DNA from: Caballeronia sp. dw_19
Lineage (GTDB): Bacteria > Pseudomonadota > Gammaproteobacteria > Burkholderiales > Burkholderiaceae
Direction of reading: 5' to 3'
Length of the DNA: 64,000 nt
Assembly: GCF_018449515.1 (NCBI RefSeq)
Contig: NZ_JAAVUQ010000009.1
Location: 124,001-188,000, forward strand
Within the stretch, counting starts at the first letter, position 1. Each line of letters opens with the position of its first letter. The translations under genes and the position numbers were made by a program. The notes under the pieces were generated by a model, which was given only the letters and a program-made list of their open reading frames with translations, was not told the origin of the DNA and searched no databases. Shown here one piece after another: positions 8,296 through 17,324 of this stretch.

Positions 8296-8321
8296 GGAAT
8301 ATTCGGCTACGCAAAGTAGTT
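8296..8321 (+). promoter_or_regulatory. Candidate ECF-type promoter before the peroxidase gene
   Basis: GGAAT (8296-8300), 15 bases, then GTAGTT. The -35-like box is identical to those at 5919 and 6776, while the second box differs. It lies about 110 bases upstream of the peroxidase start, in the 188 bp gap after the anti-sigma gene. That gap would otherwise have no obvious promoter. Confidence 0.35.
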
Positions 8322-8430
8322 CACTACCATTGTAGAACCCCCTTATAGAAGAAAATTGCACGCTCTTTGAAAATTCGAATCGATAAGGATATCGAATTAA
8401 TGGCAAGGGCAACAAACCGGATCACTCCAC

Positions 8431-9525
8431 ATGACGACTGACCCATTCTCACCTCGCCCTCGCGGGCGGCAAACCATTCCGCTATTCAGGCTTGCGGCTA
8501 TCGGCGCGGTTGTGGCGGCTGTCGGCGGCGCTTTTGTCTATGTTGCCGGCTTCGCGACACCGCATCGCCTGACGCCGCAGCGCATTATCAATACCTTCGA
8601 AGCGAATGCGGGCGTTCATCCCGGATTCCGCCGCAATCATGCGAAGGGCGTCTGCGTGTCGGGATATTTCGAAGGCAATGACCAAGCGTCGGACATCTCT
8701 CGCGCTGACGTGTTCAAGGCCGTGCGGACGCCAATCATTGGACGTTTCGCCATACCGGGCAGCGATCCATCAGCTCCGGACGCCAGCGTGCCGGTGCGCA
8801 GCATGGCACTGGATTTCAAGTTACCCGACGGTCAGCAATGGCGCACGGGCATGAACAATACGCCGGTGTTTATCGTCAATACACCGCAGGCTTTCTTCGC
8901 TCAACTGGTGGCGTCGAAGCCGGACCCTGTCACGGGCAAGCCCGATCCGGCAAAGCTCAAGGCGTTCTTTGCGGCGCATCCCGAGACCGCGCCGTTCCAG
9001 AGCTGGGTGAAAAATCATCCGCCGTCTTCCAGTTTCGGCAATGCGGCTTATTACGGCATCAATGCATTTCGTGCAATCGATGCAAACGGCAAGACTCACT
9101 TCGTCCGCTGGTCGATGGTGCCTGAGGCGCCATACGCACCCGTCACCGCGGAACAGAAGGGTGAACACGACTTTCTCGATAACGAACTGCGCGGCAGGCT
9201 GGCAAGCGGTCCGTTGCGTTGGCACCTGATCCTGACGGTGGCCAAGCCCGGCGACCCAACCACCGACGCAACGCAAGCGTGGCCCGAAGACCGGCCGCAC
9301 ATTGACGCAGGAACATTAGTGATAGAGCACGAGAGCGCGCAGAGCGACGGCGATTGCCGGGACATCAACTACGATCCGACCATTCTTCCCGATGGCCTGG
9401 AGCCATCGGCCGATCCGCTGCTGGCCGCGCGCTCTTCCGCTTATGCGGTCTCTTACAACCGCCGCACGCATGAGGAGGCGCAGCATCTGGCCTCCGCTCA
9501 ATCACCGGCACGGGGTCACGAATGA
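8431..9525 (+). CDS. Catalase-family peroxidase (SrpA-like)
   Basis: A 364-residue heme protein of the catalase-related peroxidase group, shorter than classical catalases. An N-terminal membrane anchor or signal (residues 20-42, LFRLAAIGAVVAAVGGAFVY) would place it in the periplasm. Catalase-like features are the segment HPGFRRNHAKGVCVSGYFEG (distal His region), FVRWSMVPEAPYAPV and the proximal heme tyrosine in ARSSAYAVSYNRR. Such proteins usually reduce organic peroxides with an electron donor. The overlapping cytochrome b561 gene downstream (ATGA) is an obvious candidate for the electron supply. Confidence 0.88.
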   Translation: MTTDPFSPRPRGRQTIPLFRLAAIGAVVAAVGGAFVYVAGFATPHRLTPQRIINTFEANAGVHPGFRRNHAKGVCVSGYFEGNDQASDISRADVFKAVRTPIIGRFAIPGSDPSAPDASVPVRSMALDFKLPDGQQWRTGMNNTPVFIVNTPQAFFAQLVASKPDPVTGKPDPAKLKAFFAAHPETAPFQSWVKNHPPSSSFGNAAYYGINAFRAIDANGKTHFVRWSMVPEAPYAPVTAEQKGEHDFLDNELRGRLASGPLRWHLILTVAKPGDPTTDATQAWPEDRPHIDAGTLVIEHESAQSDGDCRDINYDPTILPDGLEPSADPLLAARSSAYAVSYNRRTHEEAQHLASAQSPARGHE

Positions 9526-10061
9526 GCGCCGATCGAAAGCACTTCAGCCCGTCAGCGCGGTTTTTGCACTGGCTCATGGCGCCGCTCGTCATTGCAATGT
9601 TGTTCATCGGCGTGGGGATGGTGGCCACTTTATCTTCATGGCATCAAACGCTGCTCGCGATTCACAAGCCGCTGGGCATTGCAATTCTTGTGCTGGTGAG
9701 TGTGCGTTTCATTGTGCGGCTAACCCATCGCATACCGCCTCTGCCCGACGACATGCCGCGCTGGCAGCAGCACATTGCACATCTGTCGCACTGGGTTTTC
9801 TACGCGTTGTTGTTCGCCATGCCGCTGGTCGGCTGGTCGATGCTGTCGGCCGGCGGTTTTCCGATCCACTTGTTCGGACCCGTCAACCTGCCGCCCATCG
9901 TCCCGCAGGACGTGCGCCTGTATGCGTTGCTCCGATCAGCGCATACGGTGCTCGCCTTGCTGCTGTTCGCGACCTTCCTCGCGCATCTCGCCGCGGCGTT
10001 GTTCCATGGACTGATTCGACGCGACGGCGTGTTTTCGAGCATGGCGAAAGGCCGCGACTAG
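9522..10061 (+). CDS. Cytochrome b561
   Basis: A 179-residue integral membrane di-heme cytochrome with four helices. Candidate axial histidines are in FLHWLMAPLVIAMLFIGVG, IHKPLGIAILVLVSVRF, LSHWVFYALLFAMPLVGWS and AHTVLALLLFATFLAHLAAA. It moves electrons from the quinol pool or a cytosolic donor across the membrane. Its start overlaps the peroxidase stop by four bases, so the two are translationally coupled and probably work as an electron donor-peroxidase pair. Confidence 0.9.
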   Translation: MSADRKHFSPSARFLHWLMAPLVIAMLFIGVGMVATLSSWHQTLLAIHKPLGIAILVLVSVRFIVRLTHRIPPLPDDMPRWQQHIAHLSHWVFYALLFAMPLVGWSMLSAGGFPIHLFGPVNLPPIVPQDVRLYALLRSAHTVLALLLFATFLAHLAAALFHGLIRRDGVFSSMAKGRD

Positions 10062-10092
10062 GCGGCCCGCCTGTCACACCACGCCGGTCGTT

Positions 10093-11121
10093 TCATCCTG
10101 CTTGTTCGACCGGCGTCACGTCCAGTTCCAGCTTTTGCGTGCCGCGCAACACGGTCACTTTCACCGCCCGGTCGATACGTGAAGCATCCAGCGAGCGCTG
10201 CAAGCTATCCACGCTATCTACCGCCAGCGTGTCGATGGCGACGATCCTGTCGTCCGTACGCAATCCGCCGAGCGCGGCCGGGCTCGTTTTCACGACCTCC
10301 ATTACGTGTACGCCACTTGCCGCCGGCAGCTCGAAATAACGCTGCACGCGGCGCGAGATGGGCATTGTCGTACCGGCCACGCCGATATAGGCGCGCCGCA
10401 CGCGCCCGTACGCGAAGAGCTGCATGATGATCCATTTGGCGGTATCGATTGCAGTGGCGAACGAGATCGCCTGGGCGCCGGCAATGATCGCCGTATTCAC
10501 GCCGATCACCTGACCCGCCGAGTTGATCAACGGGCCGCCCGAGTTGCCGGGATTGAGCGCGGCGTCGGTCTGGATCACGTCGTAGATCATGCGTCCGGAG
10601 TTCGATCGAAGGGACCGTCCGAGTGCCGAGACTACGCCCGTCGTGACCGTCTGCGCGAGGCCGAGAGGGTTCCCCACGGCGATCGCGATCTGCCCGACTC
10701 GCAGCTTGCCGGATTCGCCCAGCTCGACGTGCGGCAAAGCGTCGGCTGAGCCAATGCGCAGCACCGCGAGGTCGCTGTCCGGGTCGTCGCCGACGAGGTC
10801 GGCATCGAACTTCGCGCCGTCCGCGAGCGTCACGCGGATCTGCGTGGCGCCGTGCACGACGTGGCTATTCGTCAGCAGATAACCATCGGGCGTGAAGATG
10901 AATCCCGAGCCCGAACCTCCGTGCGCGCCGCGGCCGCTCTTGTCTCCGGGCAAACGTCGTTCGACTGAAATAAAGGCGACCGCCTGCTGCACGCGTTCGA
11001 GTGCGCTGATCACGGTCTGGGAGTAAGCGTCCAGCAGGGCCTCGTCGCCGAGCGGGCTTGCGAACGCGGCGCCGGCGGGGCCGCGCGAGAGATCATCGAT
11101 GAATTGGGGACGGCTTCCCAT
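10093..11121 (-). CDS. HtrA/DegP-like serine protease (S1C), one PDZ domain
   Basis: A 342-residue trypsin-like protease with an intact triad: H87 in TNSHVVHG, D117 in SDLAVLRIG and S194 in NPGNSGGPL. A single PDZ domain occupies about residues 245-335. Unlike DegP or DegS it shows no signal peptide or membrane anchor: the first 40 residues are polar or amphipathic. This start gives a cytosolic enzyme. No upstream in-frame extension with a signal is apparent. The gene is convergent with cytochrome b561 and divergent from ssuA. Confidence 0.88.
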   Translation of the reverse strand: MGSRPQFIDDLSRGPAGAAFASPLGDEALLDAYSQTVISALERVQQAVAFISVERRLPGDKSGRGAHGGSGSGFIFTPDGYLLTNSHVVHGATQIRVTLADGAKFDADLVGDDPDSDLAVLRIGSADALPHVELGESGKLRVGQIAIAVGNPLGLAQTVTTGVVSALGRSLRSNSGRMIYDVIQTDAALNPGNSGGPLINSAGQVIGVNTAIIAGAQAISFATAIDTAKWIIMQLFAYGRVRRAYIGVAGTTMPISRRVQRYFELPAASGVHVMEVVKTSPAALGGLRTDDRIVAIDTLAVDSVDSLQRSLDASRIDRAVKVTVLRGTQKLELDVTPVEQAG

Positions 11122-11322
11122 GATCGTGCTCCGGATAAATGGATCATGAGATGCGGGATTCTTGCGGCTATTTCAAGCCCGTCGAGCCCATGCCGCGCTG
11201 CCGGGAGCGCCCGCGCAACCGTCTCAGCATCCATGCTGCAATCGATATCACGATTGATCGTTTAGTGCTGGACGCGTGCGTTGTTAGTATGGTCGGCTGC
11301 CTAATCCGCCTGCGATGCCCCC

Positions 11323-12345
11323 ATGAAAATCTTCATCCGTCTGGCCGCGTGTCTCGCGCTGGCTGTGACTGCCCTGAGCGCTGCGAGCGGCATGGCGCAA
11401 ACGCCTTCGGGCGACCCCGTCAAGCTGCGAATCGGCTTTCAGAAATCCTCCACGCTGATCGCGATCCTGAAGGCACGCGGCACCCTGGAACGGGCCGTGG
11501 CGCCGCTTAATGTGCGCATTGAATGGGGTGAGTTCGCGAGCGGGCTGCCGCTTACCGAAGCGTTGAATGCGGGCGCGGTGGATTTCAGCGCCGACGTGGC
11601 GGATACCGTCCCGGTCTTTGCTCAGGCAGCCAACGCCAACTTCGTCTACGTCGCGCAGGAAACGCCGTCGCCCTCGGCGCAAGCCGTGATCGTGCATCGC
11701 GATGCACCCATCCACACGCTCGCCGACCTGAAGGGCAAGCGCATTGCGGTGACGAAGGCTGCCGGCAGCCACTATCTGCTGCTCGCCGTGCTGGCACGCG
11801 CCAAACTCTCGCCTGCCGATGTCAAGATCAGCTACCTGGCGCCCGCCGACGCGCGCGCGGCCTTTGAGCGCAACGACGTGGACGCGTGGTTCGCGTGGGA
11901 CCCGTACGTGGCGTCCGTCGAGCAAGACCCGGGCGCCCGCATTCTGATTCGCGGGGACGGGCTTGCGTCATACCAGCGGTATTACCTTGCGTCCACCCCC
12001 TTTGCGCAAGCGCATCCGCAGATCATCGATATCGTGTTCAAGCAACTGGTTGAAGCGGGCGTCTGGACCAAGGCGCATCCGCAGGAAGCGGCGAAGATCC
12101 TGGCCCCGGTGTGGGGTCTCGACCAGGCGACGGTCGAGCGCGCCAACACGCGGCGCACCTACGTCGTGCGTGCGGTCGTGGCGAAGAACTTCGGCGAGCA
12201 GCAAGCGATTGCCGACATCTTCTATCAGGCGAAGCTGCTGCCCAAGCCCGTCGATACCGCCAGTGCGCTCGTCTGGGACTTCGCCGCGCGCAAGGCGGTC
12301 GCGGCGAATGTGGCGACGGCATCGCTGGCCGCAACACAGCCGTAA
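11323..12345 (+). CDS. ssuA: Aliphatic sulfonate ABC transporter, periplasmic binding protein
   Basis: A 340-residue binding protein with a cleavable signal peptide (about residues 1-25). Family stretches are RIGFQKSSTLIAILKARGTL, EWGEFASGLPLTEALNAGAV and the DAWFAWDPY motif near residue 200. It would deliver alkanesulfonates to the SsuBC permease encoded downstream. It is the first of two SsuA-type proteins in this operon; the two are clearly paralogous but differ in export route (Sec here). The gene lies divergently to the protease with about 200 bp of promoter region. Confidence 0.88.
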   Translation: MKIFIRLAACLALAVTALSAASGMAQTPSGDPVKLRIGFQKSSTLIAILKARGTLERAVAPLNVRIEWGEFASGLPLTEALNAGAVDFSADVADTVPVFAQAANANFVYVAQETPSPSAQAVIVHRDAPIHTLADLKGKRIAVTKAAGSHYLLLAVLARAKLSPADVKISYLAPADARAAFERNDVDAWFAWDPYVASVEQDPGARILIRGDGLASYQRYYLASTPFAQAHPQIIDIVFKQLVEAGVWTKAHPQEAAKILAPVWGLDQATVERANTRRTYVVRAVVAKNFGEQQAIADIFYQAKLLPKPVDTASALVWDFAARKAVAANVATASLAATQP

Positions 12346-12420
12346 TTTTCCGATGACCTCCCGTCAGTCCTCACCTTCGCCGGGGCGCCGGCGTCCGCTC
12401 GGCAGTCTCGTTGCCGAGTT

Positions 12421-12679
12421 GCTCAAACCACTTGAGATCGCATCATGGTCGAAGACGCCCGGTGCACCGATCCTCGAACATCCATACGGCCTGCCGTCAC
12501 GGCTTACAACGCGCCGGAGTCCCTGTCGGCTGACGAGGTTTATGCGCTTGGCGCATTCCTGTTGAATCAGAACGGCATTGCGCCGCCCGACGCGTGGCTC
12601 GATGCACAATCTCTACAAAAAAGTAAGGATGCCGAATCGTGACGGTTTCGTACCCGATCCACGTCCCGGCCGCCTCTGA
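12421..12679 (+). pseudogene. Remnant of a c-type cytochrome (SorB-like) gene
   Basis: Only the C-terminal part remains. AYNAPESLSADEVYALGAFL and LNQNGIAPPDAWLDAQSLQK match the end of the small cytochrome c subunit of sulfite dehydrogenases. The frame then breaks at a run of six A residues (about 12616-12621). Removing one A restores VRMPNRDGFVPDPRP to the stop at 12677, which is the expected C-terminus. No heme-binding CXXCH remains. Its position between two ssuA genes suggests a sulfite-oxidising enzyme was once encoded here. Confidence 0.6.
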
Positions 12680-12696
12680 ATATCAAGGAGCAAAGC

Positions 12697-13725
12697 ATGT
12701 CTGACCATTACCCAACAAAAAACGAAACATTACCGCAACTGGCCGTTCCATCACGCCGTCGTACATTGCTGAAGATAGCCGCCTTAAGCGCCGGAGCCAC
12801 CAGTATCCTGACCGGCGGCGCCGCACTATTGGCGAGCCAGACGGCACGCGCCGAGGAGTCGGGGAAAACGTTCCGCATCGGTTATCAGAAGTACGGCAAC
12901 TTCGTCGTTCTGAAGGCGCGGGGTACGCTCGACAAACGGCTCGCGGCGCAAGGCGTCACCGTGCAATGGCTTGAATTCCCCGCCGGACCGCAGCTTCTGG
13001 AAGGGCTCAACGCAGGCGCGGTCGATGCCGGTACGGTAGGTGAAACGCCACCGATCTTCGCTCAGGCCGCGGGCGTGGACTTCGTTTATGTTGGCAACGA
13101 ACCGCCTGCACCGCAAGGCGAAGCGATTGTCGTGCCGCACGATTCGGCTATCCGTAAGGTAGAAGATCTGCGCGGCAAGAAAGTGGCCTTGAACAAGGGC
13201 TCGAATGTCCACTACCTGTTGGTCGTTGCGCTGAAGAAAGCGGGGCTTTCATATGCGGATATCCAGCCGGTCTATCTGGCTCCCGCCGACGCGCGCGCGG
13301 CGTTCGTGCAGGGCAGCGTCGACGCATGGGTCATCTGGGACCCGTATCTCGCGGCCGTTGAACGTCAGGCGAACGCACGCGTGATTGCGGACGGCACCGG
13401 GCTGGTGCGCAACACGCAGTACTACCTTGCGACCCGTAAGTTTGCGACCGCCCAGCCGCAGCTTGTGCATGCGCTGCTGGAGGAACTGGATCACGTCGAC
13501 AGATGGGGGCGCGACAACGTTCCGGATGCCGCGAAGCTTTTGTCACCGCTGGTCGGACTGGATCAGCCGACGCTTGAACGCGCATTGAAACGGACGGCCT
13601 ATGGCGTGCAGCCGATCACGCCGGAGACCCTTGCGTACCAGCAACAGATTGCCGATACCTTCACCGAGCTCAAGCTGATTCCGAAAAAGCTGGTGGTGAC
13701 CGATGCGCGCTGGAGCGTCGTTTAG
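12697..13725 (+). CDS. ssuA: Second aliphatic sulfonate binding protein (Tat exported)
   Basis: A 342-residue SsuA paralogue. The N-terminus has a twin-arginine signal (SRRRTLLKIAALSAGATSIL, residues 19-38) instead of a Sec signal. Matching family stretches are YQKYGNFVVLKARGTLDKRL, LEFPAGPQLLEGLNAGAVDA and AWVIWDPYLAAVE. AAGGAG lies nine bases upstream of ATG 12697. It sits directly before ssuD and is likely the main binding protein for SsuBC. The duplicated ssuA may broaden the range of sulfonates taken up. Confidence 0.88.
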   Translation: MSDHYPTKNETLPQLAVPSRRRTLLKIAALSAGATSILTGGAALLASQTARAEESGKTFRIGYQKYGNFVVLKARGTLDKRLAAQGVTVQWLEFPAGPQLLEGLNAGAVDAGTVGETPPIFAQAAGVDFVYVGNEPPAPQGEAIVVPHDSAIRKVEDLRGKKVALNKGSNVHYLLVVALKKAGLSYADIQPVYLAPADARAAFVQGSVDAWVIWDPYLAAVERQANARVIADGTGLVRNTQYYLATRKFATAQPQLVHALLEELDHVDRWGRDNVPDAAKLLSPLVGLDQPTLERALKRTAYGVQPITPETLAYQQQIADTFTELKLIPKKLVVTDARWSVV

Positions 13726-13949
13726 GCTGGATATTGCGCTCCTGCATCACTAGAGACGCATAAGCAGAATTGGCGAGAACCTTAGCTTAAATAAATCGTT
13801 CATGCCTAAAGTGAGCATCGCTAAGATGAATCATCTGAACGGGGACGGGTGACTCGTTCGCACGAACATGGGCCGCACTTTTGTTCGTCGCGTCTGTGCT
13901 CGCTTCCTACTCGAAACTTGAACTTACACCCGCAAGGCAGGAGCCCCCA
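13726..13949 (+). other. Gap between ssuA and ssuD with a 12 bp palindrome
   Basis: No gene is visible. The palindrome GTTCG-CA-CGAAC (13856-13867) lies about 80 bases upstream of ssuD, and an AT-rich patch (GCTTAAATAAATCG) lies near 13787. Both could belong to a LysR-type (CysB/SsuR-like) controlled promoter, but no consensus is exact enough to assign. Confidence 0.3.
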
Positions 13950-15098
13950 ATGAATGTTTTCTGGTTCATTCCGACCCACGGCGACAGCCGTTATCTCGGC
14001 ACGACGCAAGGCGCGCGCGCCGCGGATTACGATTACTTTCGCCAGATCGCGGTGGCGGCCGATACGCTCGGCTACGAGGGCGTATTGCTGCCGACGGGGC
14101 GTTCCTGCGAAGACGCATGGGTGGTTGCATCCAGCCTGATTCCGGCCACGAAACGCCTCAAGTTCCTCGTCGCGATCCGTCCGGGTCTGACGTCACCGGC
14201 GTTGTCTGCACGCATGGCGTCGACCTTCGACCGGCTCTCAGGCGGCCGTCTGCTGATCAACGTGGTGACGGGCGGTGACCCGATCGAACTGGCCGGCGAC
14301 GGCGTGTTCAATGACCACAACACCCGCTATGAAGTCACGGACGAATTCCTGCAGATCTGGCGCGGTCTGCTCGAGTCGTCGCATGAAGGCGGCACGATCG
14401 ATTTCGAGGGCAAGCATCTGAGCTCGAAGGGCGGCAAGGTACTTTATCCGCCCGTGCAGAAGGCGCATCCGCCGCTGTGGTTTGGCGGCTCGTCGCCGGC
14501 AGCGCACGAGATCGCGGCCGATCATATTGATACCTATTTGACCTGGGGCGAACCGCCCGCTGAAGTTGAAAAGAAGCTCGCCGATATTCGTCGTCGCGCA
14601 GCCGATAAAGGCCGCGAGATCAAGTTCGGCATTCGTCTCCATGTGATCGTGCGCGAGACAGAACAGGAAGCGTGGGCCGACGCGGACAGGCTCATCAGCA
14701 AGCTCGACGACGAAACCATCCAGCGCGCTCAGGCATCGTTTGCAAAGATGGATTCGGAAGGCCAGCGGCGCATGGCCGCGTTGCATGGCGGTCAGCGCGA
14801 CAAGCTTGAGGTCTATCCGCATTTGTGGGCCGGTGTCGGCCTCGTACGTGGTGGTGCGGGCACGGCGCTGGTGGGCAATCCAGAGCAGGTCGCGGGCTTG
14901 ATGAAAGAGTACGCGGCGCTCGGTATCGACACGTTCATTCTGTCGGGCTATCCGCATCTTGAAGAGTCGTACCGGTTCGCCGAACTCGTATTCCCGCTGC
15001 TGCCGCGTGAACAGAAAGAGCGCACGTCGGGACCGTTGTCGGGGCCGTTCGGTGAAATCGTCGGCACGTCGTATTTGCCGCGCGCGTCGCAAAGTTGA
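13950..15098 (+). CDS. ssuD: FMNH2-dependent alkanesulfonate monooxygenase
   Basis: A 382-residue luciferase-like flavin monooxygenase that cleaves C1-C14 alkanesulfonates to aldehyde and sulfite. Hallmarks are [18 protein letters not shown] at the N-terminus, [40 protein letters not shown] and the late segment [21 protein letters not shown] (here [17 protein letters not shown]). AGGAG before ATG 13950 sets the start; the open frame extends upstream to 13881 without support. It needs reduced FMN from an SsuE-type reductase, which is not in this operon; a candidate is the flavin reductase at 29824. Confidence 0.95.
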   Translation: MNVFWFIPTHGDSRYLGTTQGARAADYDYFRQIAVAADTLGYEGVLLPTGRSCEDAWVVASSLIPATKRLKFLVAIRPGLTSPALSARMASTFDRLSGGRLLINVVTGGDPIELAGDGVFNDHNTRYEVTDEFLQIWRGLLESSHEGGTIDFEGKHLSSKGGKVLYPPVQKAHPPLWFGGSSPAAHEIAADHIDTYLTWGEPPAEVEKKLADIRRRAADKGREIKFGIRLHVIVRETEQEAWADADRLISKLDDETIQRAQASFAKMDSEGQRRMAALHGGQRDKLEVYPHLWAGVGLVRGGAGTALVGNPEQVAGLMKEYAALGIDTFILSGYPHLEESYRFAELVFPLLPREQKERTSGPLSGPFGEIVGTSYLPRASQS

Positions 15099-15111
15099 AC
15101 CCGGAGGTCTG

Positions 15112-15906
15112 ATGAACGTCGTCCCGTTTTTTCGCCGCGCCGGTGTACAGGCCGCGCCATGGCTCGTGCCCATCCTGATCCTGATCGCATGGGAACTGGC
15201 TGCGCGCACGGGCGGTTTATCGTCGCGGGTATTGCCCGAGCCCCTGGCTGTTGTCAAAGCGGCGTGGGAGCTGATCCAGTCGGGCGACATGTGGGCGAAC
15301 GTGAAGGTCAGCGCATGGCGCGCGTTGACGGGCTTCGCGATCGGCGGTGGTATCGGCTTCGTGCTCGGGCTGGGGACAGGACTCTTCAAGCCGGCTGAGA
15401 TCGCTCTCGACTCGACCGTGCAGATGATCCGCAATATCCCTGCGCTCGCGATGATTCCCTTGGTGATCCTGTGGTTCGGTATCGGTGAGGAAGCGAAGTT
15501 GTTCCTGGTCGCACTGGGCGTATTTTTCCCTGTCTATACGAACACGTATCACGGCATTCGTTCCGTTGATGCAGACCTGATCGAGATGGCTCGCAGCTAC
15601 GGACTCTCGGGCTTTGCGCTGTATCGCGACGTGATTCTGCCGGGGGCATTGCCTTCCATTCTGGTGGGCGTGCGGTTTGCGTTCGGGTTGATGTGGGTGA
15701 TGCTGATTGTGGCTGAGACCATCTCCGCGCAATCGGGGATTGGCTATATGACGATGAATGCGCGCGAGTTCCTGCAGACTGATGTGGTGGTGGTCGGCAT
15801 CCTGCTTTATGCGCTGCTCGGCAAACTCGCCGACATGCTCGCGAAGTCGATCGAGCGCGCAACGCTGCGTTGGCATCCTGCGTATCAGAAGGGAGCAAAA
15901 CCGTGA
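15112..15906 (+). CDS. ssuC: Sulfonate ABC transporter permease
   Basis: A 264-residue BPD-type permease with about six membrane helices. The cytoplasmic EAA loop is visible as [20 protein letters not shown] (about residues 160-180), and [19 protein letters not shown] is typical of SsuC/TauC. GGAGG lies six bases before ATG 15112, 13 bp after ssuD. The stop overlaps the ssuB start (GTGA). It forms the membrane channel for SsuA-delivered sulfonates. Confidence 0.93.
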   Translation: MNVVPFFRRAGVQAAPWLVPILILIAWELAARTGGLSSRVLPEPLAVVKAAWELIQSGDMWANVKVSAWRALTGFAIGGGIGFVLGLGTGLFKPAEIALDSTVQMIRNIPALAMIPLVILWFGIGEEAKLFLVALGVFFPVYTNTYHGIRSVDADLIEMARSYGLSGFALYRDVILPGALPSILVGVRFAFGLMWVMLIVAETISAQSGIGYMTMNAREFLQTDVVVVGILLYALLGKLADMLAKSIERATLRWHPAYQKGAKP

Positions 15907-16742
15907 CATCAAGCTATGCATCGTATGCATCGGGCAAAGTCTTGCTGGAAGATGGCGAGTTGGACGTTGCCACACGCGGACGTGCACCGGCGGCGGTTGC
16001 GCCCCTTGAGCTCCCTGCTGACATGGCGGTCTCGCTGCAAGGCGTCGATAAGCATTTCGGCGAGCGCAAGGTGTTGTCGAGCTTTGATTTCGCCATTGAA
16101 CGCGGCAGTTTTGTATCGATAGTCGGCCGCAGCGGCTGCGGCAAGTCCACGTTGTTGCGCTTGATCGCGGGGCTTGAAAAAGCGACCGGTGGTGTTGTTC
16201 AGCGTAACGCGGCGGCGGGATCCAGTGTGCTTGAGACCCGCATCATGTTCCAGGATGCACGTTTGCTGCCGTGGAAAAGCGTGCTGCAAAACGTCATGCT
16301 CGGCTTGCCGCGTTCGTCTCGTGAGGATGCCCGGGCGACGCTGGCTGAAGTGGGCCTGAGCGCGCGGGAGGGCGATTGGCCGGCGCAATTGTCGGGTGGT
16401 CAGCGGCAACGGGTGGCGCTTGCGCGTGCGCTGGTGCACCGGCCAGACCTGTTGTTGCTGGATGAACCACTGGGCGCGCTTGATGCGCTGACGCGCATTG
16501 AAATGCATGCGTTGATTGAGCGTTTGTGGCGCGAGCATCGCTTTACCGCACTGCTTGTCACGCACGATGTGCAGGAAGCGGTGGCGCTGGGCGAGCGGAT
16601 TGTGTTGATCGAAGCGGGGAAGATTTCCTTCGATGCCGCCATCACGCTGCAGCGTCCGCGTTTGCGCACGGCGGAAGGGTTTGCCGAGTTGGAAGAACAG
16701 GTCTTGTCGCGTGTTCTCAGGAACGGTGCGCAGCCGGGCTAG
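15903..16742 (+). CDS. ssuB: Sulfonate ABC transporter ATP-binding protein
   Basis: A 279-residue ATPase with Walker [11 protein letters not shown]-loop in FQDARLLPW, signature [15 protein letters not shown] and Walker [13 protein letters not shown], followed by the switch histidine in LLVTHD. The start is GTG at 15903, overlapping the ssuC stop. The N-terminal extension of about 40 residues before the conserved domain is longer than in E. coli SsuB. It powers SsuA/SsuC import. Confidence 0.93.
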   Translation: MTSSYASYASGKVLLEDGELDVATRGRAPAAVAPLELPADMAVSLQGVDKHFGERKVLSSFDFAIERGSFVSIVGRSGCGKSTLLRLIAGLEKATGGVVQRNAAAGSSVLETRIMFQDARLLPWKSVLQNVMLGLPRSSREDARATLAEVGLSAREGDWPAQLSGGQRQRVALARALVHRPDLLLLDEPLGALDALTRIEMHALIERLWREHRFTALLVTHDVQEAVALGERIVLIEAGKISFDAAITLQRPRLRTAEGFAELEEQVLSRVLRNGAQPG

Positions 16743-16813
16743 ATTTGGTTATCGATCACTCATTGCCGCTGTCTACTGGCCCCGGCACTATTCAATCAAT
16801 ACGGAGCATTACC

Positions 16814-17029
16814 ATGGGCATTACGGCGATCAATGTACGCAATCAGTTCAAGGGGCATATCAAGGAGATTATTCGCGGTTCGGTGGTCTCGGAAGTCGAT
16901 GTGGAAACGCCGTATGGAATTGTCACGTCGGTGATTACTACGCGGTCGATCGATGAGCTCGAACTGAAGGTAGGGAGTGAAGTTATTGCGTTTGTGAAGT
17001 CTACGGAGGTTTCTATTGCGAGGCTTTGA
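16814..17029 (+). CDS. ssuF: Mop/TOBE-domain molybdopterin-binding-like protein
   Basis: A 71-residue single Mop domain: MGITAINVRNQFKGHIKEII, then DVETPYGIVTSVITTRSIDE and the C-terminal VIAFVKSTEVSIARL. Proteins of this kind bind molybdate-type oxyanions as oligomers. A gene for such a protein (ssuF) ends the ssu operon of Pseudomonas putida, and the order D-C-B-F is the same here. Its role in sulfonate use is not clear. GGAG lies six bases upstream of the ATG. It is the last gene before intergenic element 1. Confidence 0.88.
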   Translation: MGITAINVRNQFKGHIKEIIRGSVVSEVDVETPYGIVTSVITTRSIDELELKVGSEVIAFVKSTEVSIARL

Positions 17030-17142
17030 GGGGCGGCGGGGGGTTAGGTTTTGGGGTTAGTGGTTGGGGGTCTATGCTGGGGTGGTCGGTTCTGGGGTTA
17101 GCGGTCGGGGTTAGTGCCGGGTTGCTGCTTTCAGTGTTAGTG

Positions 17143-17324
17143 GTCTGCGAGAGTCGGATATTCTCTTTATCACTATTAGCCACTGTGCGTGGCGGCACGT
17201 CATTTCTTTGTCCAAAGCGACAAAGAAACGAAGCAAAGAAAGCGCTTTAACCGCTCTACCCTAAGTGTCCACAGCGTGCGGTTTTCATTCATAGGTGCCC
17301 CAAAAGCACGGTGCTCGCCAGAGC
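17143..17324 (+). repeat. Core repeat copy A
   Basis: This 182 bp core begins at GTCTGCGAGAGTCGG and ends at CGCCAGAGC. It contains several hairpins: TTTCTTTGTC/GACAAAGAAA around a 6-base loop, GTGC/GCAC near its start, the palindrome AAAGCGCTTT, and AGCAC-G-GTGCT. All are conserved in the other five copies with few changes. Followed by the type-1 module. Confidence 0.85.

Noticed and set aside
14238..15434. 398-codon minus-strand frame opposite ssuD/ssuC
   Set aside because: Antisense shadow of high-GC coding sequence; composition is basic and low in conserved motifs, while ssuD on the other strand is unmistakable.
17265..17280. DnaA-box-like GTGTCCACA in each core repeat
   Set aside because: It has a mismatch to TTATCCACA at conserved positions, occurs once per core and has no origin features nearby.
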